A stretch of 33,698 nucleotides of DNA from contig NW_019091501.1 of NCBI RefSeq assembly GCF_001949145.1, positions 435,881 through 469,578 on the forward strand, in the 5' to 3' direction. The notes under the pieces are model-generated. The model searched no databases and was not told the origin of the DNA. It saw only the letters and a list, made by a program, of their open reading frames with translations. Positions within the stretch are counted from its first letter, which is position 1. Every line of letters starts with the position of its first letter. The position numbers and the translations under genes were made by a program. Source of the DNA: Acanthaster planci. Lineage: Eukaryota; Echinodermata; Asteroidea; Valvatida; Acanthasteridae. This document shows positions 18,451 to 29,199 of the stretch, one piece after another.

Positions 18451-18665
18451 GTAGTCCACATTATTTGAGTAGTCCTCAAATTCGACCAAAAATTACTACC
18501 AAAAGGAAAGAGAAAGCAGAGTAAATTTTTTCTTTCGTTTGATTACAAATATACCCAGAAGTAAAAATATCAAGTAATATTTCACAAAATGTCTTCAGTG
18601 TAAAACGCAAGTCATGTGACATGAACTTAAAGGAGCAGTTTTTCTGCATATATGTTTTTCGCCCA
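18450..18665 (+). repeat. Unit C repeat, copy 2
   Basis: Matches 17030-17250 and 19180-19390, again between two unit B copies. It carries a TCATGTGACATGAACTTAAAGG segment that resembles the unit A E-box segment, suggesting A and C are distantly related. Confidence 0.65.
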
Positions 18666-19040
18666 TTCACTTTGTACATGTTTTCAAGCCACCATTATGG
18701 TAACTTCGCAGTGTTTGATCGTTTTTAAATGGATAGAAAATAAAGACCCAGATATAACAATTATTGCAAATAAATGAAATCATAATAATGTCATCATATG
18801 ATTTATTATTGATTTTTCAATTATTACTTTAGCTTATTGACTTTGTACACATTTTCAAACCACGATTTTGGTAACTTCCCGATGTTTGATCATCATCAAA
18901 AATGCAGCCAACAAAGATCCTGATAAAAGAATTTTGCTTAATTTTTGACGTCCTGATGACGTCATCACCTATTTTTAAATGGTTGTTTGATATTTAATTT
19001 TCCCCCATAGGTTTTTTACACGTTTTTCGATAGCCAGTCT
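18660..19040 (+). repeat. Unit B repeats (two copies)
   Basis: Second octamers at 18786 (degraded) and 18957 (perfect), 171 bp apart; the pair at 18946/18957 has the usual 11-bp offset. Confidence 0.85.
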
Positions 19041-19179
19041 TCAGCAGTCTGACTTATTCAATTTATGTTCACTGGTAGTCCACCGTAGACAGAGTCTCAG
19101 GACAAAATTGTCAAAATGATGTCATCGGGGGTCGCGTGACATGAGATTTAAGCTGCAGTTTTTCTCCATAGGTTTGTAC

Positions 19180-19390
19180 ACGTTTTTCTACTTACCCTTA
19201 ACGTCGGCTCAAGATTACAGTGAGACCGAAAAAGAAATCAGACTAAATTTTCCCTTTCACTCGATTACAAATATACGCAAGAGTCAAAATATCAAGTAAT
19301 ATTTCATCATTTTTTTTCAGTTTGACCGCAAATCTCATGACATGCACTTAAAAAAGCAAGTTTTTGCATGTCTTTTTAGCCCATTGACTT
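19180..19390 (+). repeat. Unit C repeat, copy 3
   Basis: Third copy of the unit, with GATTACAAATATACGC and TCAAGTAATATTTCATC. The C-B-C-B alternation (17030, 18450, 19180 with B copies between) hints at a higher-order unit. Confidence 0.65.
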
Positions 19391-19560
19391 TGTACAAGCC
19401 ACCATTATGGTAACTTGGCGATGCTTGATCGTTATCAAAGTGATAGCAAACAAAGACCCTGATACAAGATTTATTCCAGATTAATGACGTCATGATGACT
19501 TCATCACTCAATTATTCAATTCAATTGATTTTTGTATTTTTTATCTTTCCTCATTAAACC
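19370..19560 (+). repeat. Unit B, last copy of the mosaic
   Basis: Pair at 19485 (TGACGTCA) and 19496 (TGACTTCA), 11 bp apart. The repeat signal stops abruptly at about 19560. Confidence 0.8.
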
Positions 19561-22500
19561 ACTAAGACCCGAAATAGCTCTGTGGTTGTTGCTGTAACAA
19601 TCACTACCTCTAGTTGTTTATTTTATTCATTACTCAGTTGATCGCTATAAGGAAACCACAGGGTAGTGCGAGTGAGATTTATGGTTCAGTTCAATGAGTT
19701 AATCGCTATTGTTTATACATTAGTGGTTAATATAATTTAAATACACGTTCTTTACATATTTAGTTTACTTTGATTGCTTCTTTTGACTGATTGATTAAGT
19801 GTTCAACTTAAGGTTTATTGATCAGCAAGCATCAGAGGCCTTCCAGTTGATGAGTTTTATGAAGAATATTCACTAATGTGTTGTGCTCTTCAAGACTTCT
19901 AGTATATAATGGTAATTATAGTTGACTGATTAATTATTAATAAGTTCATTTTCGGTTTTGTTTTCCTTTTATCAAAATAAACCTGTACATATTTTTTTCC
20001 TTATCATTTTCTGATTCAAAAACCAGTTTCACACAAACTGCTCTTTTGTCTTTGGACACCGATTACGACACTTTTTTCCAGTATTTGTAATATCGATAGA
20101 GATTTCTGAAACACGTCTTCAAAGAAGTTAATTACTCACTGACGGTTCCGTTTCAAACTCCAGTTCACTAAAGGTTACATCTCTAATATGGCGTTAAATA
20201 AAAGCTCGCTCATTATTTGGAACATCATAATTCTCATCCAGGGCCTGTTTAACGCTCTTTCGTCTTTGTAGTAAAGTAACACGATCCACGTCGGACTTTC
20301 GTCGTTTTATTTTAAAACTGAGTAATATTTATATTGCTGCGTGAGAAGCCAACAAGAATTATTACAGTTTCTACTTGAGAATGCCACCTTACTCAAAGCG
20401 CACATCTTTTTCCATATTTTATTCGTTGCTCAGAAGAACAGACGTCTACGATAAAGTAAATTTCCATCACAAAGCTCTCGATATAGGTCAATTGCCTTAT
20501 TCGATTCTATTTTTCTCGGTTAGGGTCGAAAAGACACACGATCGGGTCTGTTGAGACCCACATCCTTTTGAGATAAGTTTTGTCTCTAAACGTGGGACAA
20601 ATAATATTACAACAATAGATTCATACACATTTATATACTCTTCTAATAGATTCTTTCTAATAGATCTATAACCCATTTTCGCTGCCGCCAGTCTCTATAG
20701 TTAATTGGACGTCCATGATTAAAAATACTTTATGGTTAGAGGTCCTTAATTTTCTGCTTGCCTTGATAATTGCCTGGAGCCAGAGACGGTATTTGTCTTT
20801 GACAACAGATCTGGTTTCGAGATTGGCCCCAATGTCGAATAATCGACCACGGCACTTTCGAACCGAACCGAACCAAACTGGTCGTTACTAACTTTTCACT
20901 ACATCCAGTTGTAATTATGTATATTCAGACATGTTTGCCAACAGCCAAGCCCTAGCGCTCCATATTAGTCCTTTGATGTCATAAATAGCCAGGCAAAATT
21001 AAGTTTGATTGGTTGCTGATTATAGTCGGACTCATGCTCAATCGAAGGCTGATTCGATCAATCCCAGGTCGGGAGCAGCGCTCCAGGGCACGAGGTGCGT
21101 AGCTTGCCTTTCGTTTGATAAAAACGTGAAATGTATACGTTGTAAATAGAATTTTACCAGATCTTTAAAATGTTCACCCATCTAAAATAACAAAATTTCC
21201 TTATCCTGGGAATGCATGCCGACTAGGTACCAAGGTTCTTCTTTAAATGCGTCAAATTCGCTAGGTAGTTGAATCTGTTTCGTAATAATAACCAAAACAA
21301 AATTCTCTCGAAATCTTCTTTAATGTTGTATTCTGTAAAGTAGGGAACTCACATTTTAGCATGCTGGTGTTTGCTTTGTTCACATATCCTACGATCATTT
21401 TGTTAAGTCAAGAGTGGTTCAAACACAACCGCTTTTTGGCCGGCGAAACATGGTCGACGGTAACTTTCTAAGGAATTTTAATTCCGAAATAAACTTTGGG
21501 GATACAGTTTAGAAAGAAGTGTTGAAATCGAAGTTGTTCGTTGATGGGGGATGGAGAAGAAGATTCATTGCTTCTGTAAATGTTTTTATAAACGGAAATC
21601 GTAGTACGTTCGTAGTGAACTCTTTGGTATCTCAATATACACTGTACAGCAATAAAGAATTTAGTTTAGAAATTAAGTCTAAGCTGAAACGAAAGTTAAT
21701 ATTGGAAAATTGCCATGTGTAGTGCCGGTTTTGGTACGTAACGTGCCGATTGTCCGTGGTACTTCGTAGAATACTTCTGGTTAGATGTATGGTTAATTTT
21801 GCACGCCAAGGGCTGTATGACTGACGTGCAAAAAGTCTGTGCAATGCATTGTGGCACAAGCCTACGAGCTCTGATTTGCGGTCCAAAATGTCGGGCTGTG
21901 CGAGTGCCCGCTAGAAGTGGGAAACAGCACCGCATTAACCTCGGGCAAGCTTAACCCAGATTTACCGAAACTCCGGGATAACGCAAGTAATGGGAGTGGA
22001 ACTCAGGGTTAACGAATCACGGGGTAATAAAAGCTTAAAGACCAACTCCAACTGTTCTAAAAATTTTGAAAATAAACTCTTGTAGCGTTTAGTGTTTAAT
22101 AAATAATATATTCATTACCAAATCATGTCTGTATTGCGTTTGTATTTTTTGTAATTTTGCCGACAATTTTGAACGTTCTCTTTGAGTTTTATGAAAGATT
22201 TCCACAATGTGACCGCTGGTGGCGCTGTTGAGAAACGAAATTTGTATGATGGAGAAAACCGGAGAAAACATTGAAACTGGTATCCGTGGCACGACTGGTT
22301 GCGCTACGAACGTACATATAGTGTACATGAAAATGGAGCTACATGTGCGTGCACCGCGTGTCAGGTATCGATCGATCCGTGTGCAGGTTCTACTGTGCCG
22401 CATTATCTCTTTTCGGTCGAGAGTTTGTGCTCCTTTCTTCAAGACTTACAATACTGCCCAAATCGTGCGTCTTAGTGGACGTAATAGAAATTCTGCCAAA

Positions 22501-22985
22501 GAACCGGGATTGAAATTTTTCAGGTTTCTGAAGAATGAGAGCATTCTTCAAGTTTGTGCTGTCATCTGCAGCTATGCGCACTATAGATGCATATAGCGAA
22601 ATATGGTGGTTGTGATGCGTTTGCAAAATTCCTTGCATTATTAGATGAGCGTGGAAATTTTCTAAATTATTAAGAAATTATTTGCTTTTCACTTGGAGTT
22701 TTAAGTGACACGATTCACAGGCAGGTCCGAAGTACTTCCTCATGATTGTGCAAATAATTGACTACTTTATCTTTGAGATCTTTTGTATTTCGCAATTGTC
22801 GTTTTGTTATCATTCTTCAGGAGTCCAAGTTAAAGGAAGTGAATCACTGAAGATGTCGTTAATGACGTCTTGTCCTTCCAGTATTAAATAGATAAAGTTT
22901 TAGGGCGCGTCTATTCCTCTGATGAGGAGTACCTTAGTACGACGGAAGAATAACCTCATGCCTTGTATATTTGACTTTTGACGGT
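19560..22985. other. 3.4-kb stretch with no recognisable gene or element
   Basis: AT-rich on the left, more mixed from 20500. Open frames at 21519-21722 (+), 21632-21886 (-), 22089-22442 (-), 22219-22596 (+) and 22390-22638 (-) overlap on opposite strands and carry no motif I know. No unit A-E repeats, tRNA or terminal repeats seen. Introns or intergenic DNA of an unseen gene are possible. Confidence 0.45.
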
Positions 22986-23022
22986 ATTCTCGCTGCGCTC
23001 GTTGGAATTCTCCCTCACCTAG

Positions 23023-23269
23023 AGTGGGTTGAGTCTACTACTGCATACCTACCAGATTACCAATACGTGTGCATTATTTCCTAGTCCATTACTTCCATCC
23101 ACTAAATTCTCGATCACCAGTGGTGCGCCCCCCCCCCTCGCTTGACCACCGCAAAAGCGCCTGCCATATTATTCCTCTTTTTCGACGCAAATTGCGCCGA
23201 GGCTGAGTGGGGAGAAGGGAGGGAGATTTGTAATCTGGTAGGTATGCAGTAGTATAGACTCAACCCACT
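23023..23269. repeat. Inverted repeat with ~38-bp arms, plus partial third copy
   Basis: The left arm 23023-23059 (AGTGGGTTGAGTCTAC...) is complementary to 23231-23269 apart from a 2-base insertion. A shorter direct copy of the same words (GAGTCTACTGC, CAGATTACCAATAC) follows at 23271-23309. The loop is ~170 bp and contains a C-run. It lies just beyond the recombinase end of the DIRS-like element, where such elements carry inverted or internal complementary repeats; that link is inference. Confidence 0.75.
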
Positions 23270-23479
23270 AGAGTCTACTGCCTGCAGTCTACGCAGATTA
23301 CCAATACCAATGCGGAGTAGCACCGAACAGTGGATGGTGGGAAGGCGAGGAAGCACCACCAAGATCTATCCACGACTAAGGAGGCAAATGAGATTAACAC
23401 AGATGCATGTACTAAACAATGACAGAGCATGTTACCAGGAAGAGATGAGCACAAACCAACTCAACCTGAAAAATACTTG

Positions 23480-24265
23480 AGTGTCTCCTCTTGCAAGAGT
23501 AGGGGATGGCCAGCAGATGATGCCGTCTGTAGTACAGTCAGTCCATGTATATGGTCCCCCTGCAAAACATCACTGAGATAACAGGAGGTGAATGTGGTAG
23601 TGCTATTCCAACAAGCAGCTGTGAAACCCCTTTGAAATAGGCCCATTATGATGAAATGGCATAGACGTCATGGGTGCAAATATGCCGTCCACACTGGTCA
23701 TCTGAACCAGAAGGCCAGTCAACATTACCAAACTTAACAGCTGAAACCACCCACCTCGCAATCACGTCTCTGGAGGCCGGACGATAGGGTTTGGTGGATG
23801 TGATGAACAGCTGCTGAACTGGCCCCCGAATGTCCTTTGTCCAATTAAGTTACTACTTCAGCATGCAGACAGGGCACCAAAGTTTATCTGACGAAGATGA
23901 CGCCAAGGACTGGATCGCTGGAACGAGGAGCTTAGGGTTTGGTGGATGTGATGCACAGTTGTTGAACTGGGCCCCGAATGTCTTTTGTCCAATTAAGGTA
24001 CCACTTCAGCATGCAGACAGGGCACCAAAGTTTATTCGACGAGGATGGCGCCAAGGACTGGATCGCTGGAACGAAGATATCCGGGGGATGGAATGATGGA
24101 GTTTGAATTTTAGTGAGGAAGCCTAACTCCGGAACAAGACGCACCCCCAGCGGCTCCCATCGGATATGTCCGTCAGCCACCGTTGCTATCGCCAAGCGAT
24201 AGTTCCGAATTGTGGAAACGAGAAGATTAAAGTTGTAGAGATGCATGAAGAAACCAGTCACGACT
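23480..24265 (-). pseudogene. DIRS-type tyrosine recombinase remnant
   Basis: On the minus strand from about 24265, the frame reads a core-binding-like segment (Ser-Thr-Ile-Arg-Asn-Tyr), then the core starting Ile-Arg-Trp-Glu-Pro, then a Trp-Cys-Pro-Val...Leu-Lys-Trp-Tyr segment, then (after frame changes) a His-Asp-Val-Tyr at 23672-23661 and a Thr-Phe...Cys-Tyr-Leu segment near 23580. This order is that of the recombinase of DIRS-like retrotransposons, which integrate as circles without an integrase. Defects: the core-binding segment runs straight into the core with no room for the part carrying the first catalytic Arg; the HxxR motif has Tyr in place of Arg; there is an in-frame stop shortly after; and about 148 bp are duplicated in tandem. 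Confident of the family, certain it is inactive. Confidence 0.7.
23785..24081. repeat. ~148-bp tandem duplication inside the recombinase remnant
   Basis: The segment starting TAGGGTTTGGTGGATGTGATG at 23785 recurs at 23933, with both copies ending in CTGGATCGCTGGAACGA. The two copies differ at about ten positions, so the duplication is not recent. It repeats the coding segment containing Trp-Cys-Pro-Val and Lys-Trp-Tyr. Confidence 0.85.
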
Positions 24266-24309
24266 GAAAGAGGTGCAGTGGTCTGATTCGTAAAACGCCC
24301 CTGTGCAAT

Positions 24310-24860
24310 GGGCGTTTTGAGTCAAATGTCATAGTCGGCTGTCATAAATCTTCCCGGTGCACTCAAGTTGAACCCTGGCAGCCAGGGCAGCAGCGTCTCG
24401 AGAAAGGCCTGCCTGCTCAATGGATCGCTTGACAATGTCCGACACGTTAAGGGTAGATGAGCCGGGTCTGGATGCAAGAGGTGAGACCGGGGCTGAAAGA
24501 GTAAATCCAGACGCAGAGGCAGGAGTAGGGGAACATCAACCAGGAGCCTTAAACTATTCCGGAAAACCACGCCTGTCTTGGCCAGAACGGAGCAATGAGG
24601 AAGATGCGGCAGTAGCTTTGCTCTATTTTCGCCAGTGCCAATGGGATGGGTGATATCAGAGGGAAAGCTTAGGCCAGAAGACCCTCCAAAGAAATGTGCA
24701 GGGTGTTGTACGCCCGAGCCAGTGAATGTGAGTAGCGACTGCAGACTGTTGGCAGCTGGGTGTGAGATGCAAACAGGTCCACATGAGGTCTGTCTGTTGC
24801 CAGGAAAAGAGATCGAATGACCTCTGGTTGAAGGGTCCACTCTGCAAAGTCTAGAAGGCG
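24310..24860 (-). pseudogene. DIRS-type RNase H and connection remnant
   Basis: Read on the minus strand across frames, the region begins with a Trp-Thr-Leu-Gln-Pro-type segment at ~24850, then an Asp-Leu-Phe-Ala-Ser segment at ~24790 (a hallmark of the DIRS RNase H region), then a Phe-Pro/Pro-rich stretch, an Ile-Ala-Pro-Phe-Trp-like segment, and an open frame (to 24322) with a Pro-Leu-Arg...Leu-Leu-His-Pro-Asp-Pro segment that in such elements links RNase H to the recombinase. Frame changes occur at about 24720 and 24590. It lies directly upstream (in transcription sense) of the recombinase remnant, as in DIRS-like elements. Confidence 0.65.
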
Positions 24861-26300
24861 GCTGCCAACGGGTTCGGGACTGGGGAACGTGAAAGAAACA
24901 AAACAGTTACCGGCACCGGCCCCCAGCGTAGCACAGAGGGCGACAGGTCAGACCATATTGATGCCTAGGAGCACTGAAGGAAGTAGGGCATGGTCGTCCC
25001 CCGCCTGAAGAAAGAGGCTGACGAGGATGAGAAGTCTGAAGCGGTCAGTGGGTTGGTGAGGTAGTCTAGGTAAGGTAGCCTCTGTGATACTGTGTGTGTA
25101 GTGATAAGGCTCAGCCAGTTGACCGAAAGGGATCTTGCGAGCACTGTTGATACGTTTGACCTCACTTTCCAAGAGGCTGAAGAACTGGCCTGCGAATAGA
25201 TCCTTGGCTAAAAAGGGAGACTTCTAAGTGCTGATTCTACTGATTCATGGGGAATATTCATGGCTTAAATACAAGACACCCGATGAGTCGCCGTAGCTCG
25301 AAGAGAAAAATTGTTGAAGGCCTGTAAGCAAGGTGTCATCAAGGCTCTGAAAGGCCATGGTGACAAACTCGGGAGAGATGTCCGAGCCCTTCTCACAAGC
25401 ACGAGACGAGCACAGCTCACATTAAGCGAATACCAATGCAGGAAGCACGATAAATATCTCTAAGTGCTTCCTCGAAACGCTGGAGAATCTTGTCAGGGAA
25501 AGTGTTGCTGGACTTACTCCTCGATAGGTAAAAAAACTTATCTTTAGCCGCCACAGGCACCTCAGACACCGAAAGATAAGTATCGTAATCGCCTGAAAGA
25601 AAGTTGAAATAGAAGCGAGAACAATTGCTGCAGTACCAAGTCTTATCTTTGGCGAGCTTACCCATGGCCTCTACGTACGCGCGCTCAAGAGGAAGCTCAG
25701 GGGAAAGAGAATGAGAAGATGACGACCCCAGAATGCGACGCTTAAATGTGGGGTGAGTCTGATCTTCCACTGGAGGAGTTGGAAGTCCCAGAGTCTGTAT
25801 AATTTCACATTGGAGTAGGCGAAGACGGGACTCAGTGAGAAAAACAAACAGGCTCCTCATCATCAGGTGACTGACCTGAGTCGGGAACAGGCAAAGGTGG
25901 GTCGGGACTGATAGAGGGACCATGGGAGTACACTTCAGCAGACACTAGTCGAGAAGGCTGAGGGGACAAAGGAAGATCCCGCTGCCCCGTGTAAGACTCT
26001 GAACGAACCGGGAGCAGAAAATAAGGATCCGGATAAGGATGAGTAGCACGCGGTGGGTGGGAGTAATGCTGAATAAGGGTCGAAATAGGCACCGTAAGAG
26101 GCCGCTGTGCATCCTTGGCGGACGGAGTGCCCTACGATTTCTTGGTTTTCTTCTTGGAAGATTGCTCGGAAGGAAAACGGCAAGGTGACTTATGCTTCTG
26201 CCCCGTTACATCTCCTGACAACTAAGACGAATCCTGGGTGGGAGAAATAGCTGTAAGATTCTCCCGCTGAACTAAAATATGAGAACGACTAGTGGGCACA
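24860..26300 (-). pseudogene. DIRS-type Gag-like remnant joined to a deleted pol
   Basis: The longest open part (25923-25417) encodes a Leu/Arg-rich segment, a Ser/Pro-rich stretch, then a helix with Glu-Arg-Ala-Tyr-Val-Glu-Ala and a Phe/Tyr-rich region. Flanking frames (26183-25832 and 25172-24948) extend it both ways with Ser/Pro/Tyr-rich and basic sequence. The position upstream of RNase H and recombinase fits the first ORF of a DIRS-like element. A stretch resembling the start of the reverse transcriptase (Pro-Val-Gly-x-Arg-Leu, ~24880) runs straight into the RNase H part, so essentially all of the polymerase is missing. The Gag call is from context and composition; Gag proteins of this group diverge fast. 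Confidence 0.55.
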
Positions 26301-26970
26301 GCGTCCCTTTGAAGGGGATCAGCAATGGAGGGTGGCCGAAAGCCCCGACGTCGGAGTAGGCCTAAGGGCTCGGAGCCTCTCTCGAGTGGCAAACTCAGTT
26401 ACACCCAAGAAGACTAGCAGGGGGACGTAAAGGCCGGTGCTGCTCGATGCTCGAAGACGGCCCGCAGGGAGAGCTATGCTCTACTAATGCCCCTCGACAA
26501 CACCTAACCCTGTGGATGTAGATGAGCTTGAGTCGCCCAAGCGCGCTCTCAAATGGCAACTCAACTTTGCTCCGGGAGGCAGTAGAGGAGCGACCGGGCC
26601 AGAGATAACCGGATCTCCAAGGGCGCACGGGCACGCAATGCATCGTACCAGATAACACACAAGTAGCCCACCACTCCCGAGTTAGTAAATATCTCGAGGC
26701 TCAAAGAGATAACTCACGTGCTCGACAGTATAGTACTGGAGTAAATAAGGTACCCCAACCGACCGGAAGGGAGGGTATAGTAATCTACGCATTGTCCTAT
26801 TCCCTCAGTGAGCAAGGATCGAAACGACCGCACCATTGTCCTTACTAATCCATGATCCCTGGCCCAAGCGGGGTCAAGGTATTAAAATCTCCTTTTAAAA
26901 CTTGTATCTAATAAACAGAAAGAAAGATAAAATACAGAGAGAAAAAGTGAAACAGTCATCAGAGTATAAA
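26300..26970. other. Probable leader or flank of the DIRS-like element
   Basis: GC-richer sequence with no coding signal, continuous in composition with the DIRS-like element to its left. A segment near 26775 (GGTATAGTAATCTACGCA) resembles the complement of words at 23285-23310, which may reflect terminal repeats. Element boundaries are not resolved. Confidence 0.35.
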
Positions 26971-26974
26971 AGGC

Positions 26975-27470
26975 ACTGCAGTGGAGAACACAAATTCCTT
27001 CACATACCTTGGAAGCATCATCTCTGATGTCTCATATGAAGAGATCATCAACCGGATCCGATAAACGTCTTCCCCTTTTGGCCATCTTCACAAACGGGTA
27101 TTCTCAAATGACAAACTTTGCACCAACACCAAAGTCACTGTTTACCTTGCCGTATGCACCTCCGCTCTTTTGTATGGATGTGAAGCATGGATACTCTACA
27201 GAAGACAATTCAAGACTCTGGAAACCTTTTATATCCAATGCCTTTAACAAATCCATCCTCCTCCATCGAGTTCTTCGTTGGAATGGACACAACCTAACTT
27301 CCCTGTATGATTTTTCTATGGAGAGCTGGTTGAAGGAATCTGTCCTTGCGGCAGACCAAGACAGCGCTGGAAGGATTTCCTCAAAACATCCACGAACTTT
27401 TGCATCACTCCTCTCAGAGATCTTGAAATCCTTGCCGGTGATTGCTCCACATAATTTTGATTTGTTTTAA
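26975..27470 (+). pseudogene. Non-LTR (LINE) reverse transcriptase C-terminal fragment
   Basis: From 26978 one frame reads a Phe-Thr-Tyr-Leu-Gly-Ser segment (the thumb-side motif after the polymerase palm in many LINE reverse transcriptases). Further on comes Leu-Leu-Tyr-Gly-Cys-Glu-Ala-Trp (~27160-27190), and near 27340 a Cys-Gly-Arg-Pro-Arg-Gln-Arg-Trp-Lys-Asp segment, all typical of the 3' end of LINE ORF2 proteins. Frame changes near 27055 and 27235 break it. The catalytic palm motifs lie outside the fragment, as in common 5'-truncated LINE insertions. No poly(A) or simple-repeat tail is seen at 27470. The clade is not certain. Confidence 0.7.
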
Positions 27471-27900
27471 TACCGAGATGTAATCTGTACAGGTGTACCT
27501 AGGTAGTGATATACATGTATAATTCTCACTGACATATTCTTGAAACGTAGACACGCCATTTTCTATAACCTCTAGCTAATGGTCTAGATTGCATAATACT
27601 TTTTATAATATTAAAAAAAAATTACATTTAAATTTAATTTTTAGTAAATTTTAACCGAGACCAAATGAAACCTGTATATTTTACGAGCTATGAGTTTTGC
27701 ATTCTACAAAAAGAGCTCTACAGCTTTCTTTGGAAAGTACAGATCTAAATAATATTTCTCGATCGATCGACGATGTCATAAAAAAATCACTCCATATATA
27801 TGTACATTTAGTTTGTTAAAAGCGGCCCAAAAGGTAAAAGATTACATTAAGGTCAAAACAGATGATCGTCTTGCCACATCGATACTATGAGTGATCTTGA
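27471..27900. other. AT-rich spacer before the BEL element
   Basis: AT-rich, with a 9-base A-run near 27610 and no gene. No sequence resembling the candidate 3' LTR start (TGTCCGAAAG) is present, so the 5' LTR of the BEL element is missing or unrecognisable. Confidence 0.5.
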
Positions 27901-27914
27901 GAAACTCAACCTGA

Positions 27915-28870
27915 TCAATTCCAGCCATGGTCATCAGTGATCCCACCGGTTCCCCTCCGATGGCACCTAGTACAACGGTCATGGGCCTCCTTGTAGCATC
28001 ATCGTATGGACTTCCCAAGCCCAATCTGCCAAGATTCTCTGACGGAAGAGAGGAGTTTGCCTTACTTTGCTTGGCCCTTGACAACCTCATCAACATCCAT
28101 CCACACCTCACCGAACAGTACAAGTTCCAGGTGATGCTCGACCGACTAGGTGGTAGAGCATTGAAACTTTTCAAGTCCTTCATGTACTCTAGTCAGCCTT
28201 ACACTGAAGCCCTAGCCGCTCTTACGGACAAGTATTGCCAACCCTGACAGTTTGTCCACTGGGAGATAGCAGCCATAATGGCCACACCTGCCATAAAGTA
28301 TGGTGACACCGAAGAATTCAAGGAGTTCTCCCTCGATGTCCTCTCCCTCGTGGCCATGCTACAAGCCCTAGAGGGTCCCAATGGCATCGAACTTCGTTGC
28401 AGCTCACATGAAGTCCGACTTCTCAGTAAGCTTGCCCCCATCCACAGGACAAGTTTCATGGAGCACTACTTGAAGGAGGGTATCTTGAAGTCCAACCCTG
28501 GTCAGACCTATACTCTACCGCAGTTTGCGGGAGTGAACATCCAAGAAAGATGCCCCAACAACAGTACTCATGACAGCAAAAAAGCCAAAGAACAAACCTG
28601 AGCCTTATTGTCCGTACTGTGGTAACAAGGAACACTACCTGGGTGGATGTCCAGAGCTCAAGATGCTGAAGACTGATCAGATCGCCAGCTGGATTCAGGA
28701 AGAGGGGACAATGTTGGAAGTGTGGTCGTTCCTGTGAACAAGAAGAGTGCACTTACAAGAAGCCATGCTACACCTGCAAAGAAGTACACTTAACTGTGCT
28801 TCATGATGTCACTCAGAAGACTACCAGTCGTGTCTTCAGAGGGTAGACATCAAGCGAAACTGTCTATGTT
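27915..28870 (+). pseudogene. gag: BEL/Pao Gag remnant with zinc knuckle
   Basis: The frame at 27927-28247 has a Pro-rich start and a capsid-like helical segment (Lys-Pro-Asn-Leu-Pro-Arg-Phe-Ser-Asp and following). It ends at a TGA (28245) and resumes at 28278-28601 with more helical capsid-like sequence. After another break, a CX2CX4HX4C knuckle is coded at 28609-28650, followed by a second Cys-rich segment with Cys-Tyr-Thr-Cys and His residues to about 28810. A Gag with this twin Cys/His region directly before the protease is typical of BEL/Pao elements. Gag and Pol are fused or overlapping in this group; here stops and shifts divide them. Confidence 0.7.
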
Positions 28871-29190
28871 GACCGACTAGTCCGTTCTCATGGCGTGATG
28901 CTGAAAGTCATGCCAGTTTTCCTTTATGGCCCTTCTGGCACTATCGAAACATATGCCATCCTTAATAATGGCTCTGATGAGAGAAGTGTGCTTCTGCGAA
29001 CAGCGGCCAAGAATGTACAGCTTGAAGGCTGGCCAGAGACAGTCTTCCTTAGGACTGTCCATGATGACATCGTCGAATGCCGAGGTTTGACCACATCGCT
29101 TCACCAAATGGGAAGCCCCACATCAAATACACCATCACTGGAGCCTTTTCTGCCGGCAATCTGTGCTTCTCAAAGTGCACATACTCAGTA
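28870..29190 (+). pseudogene. BEL/Pao protease remnant
   Basis: The frame 28895-29191 reads a strand followed by Ala-Ile-Leu-Asn-Asn-Gly-Ser. BEL-type retropepsins have Asp-Asn-Gly-Ser or Asp-Ser/Thr-Gly at this point, so the catalytic Asp is replaced by Asn (codon AAT at 28974-28976). The rest follows the usual order of hydrophobic strands. The protease would mature the polyprotein; this copy could not. Confidence 0.7.
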
Positions 29191-29199
29191 AAGGCTCTC

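Noticed and set aside
22219-22596. 125-codon plus-strand frame with an overlapping 117-codon minus-strand frame
   Set aside because: No recognisable domain, no start-site or splice evidence, and comparable length on the opposite strand.
24420-24820. Plus-strand frames within the DIRS-like element
   Set aside because: They oppose minus-strand sequence with clear RNase H and connection motifs.
27600-27625. A-run and AT-rich stretch as a possible LINE poly(A) tail
   Set aside because: It lies ~130 bp beyond the last recognisable LINE coding sequence with no clear 3' end or target duplication, so the link is not supported.
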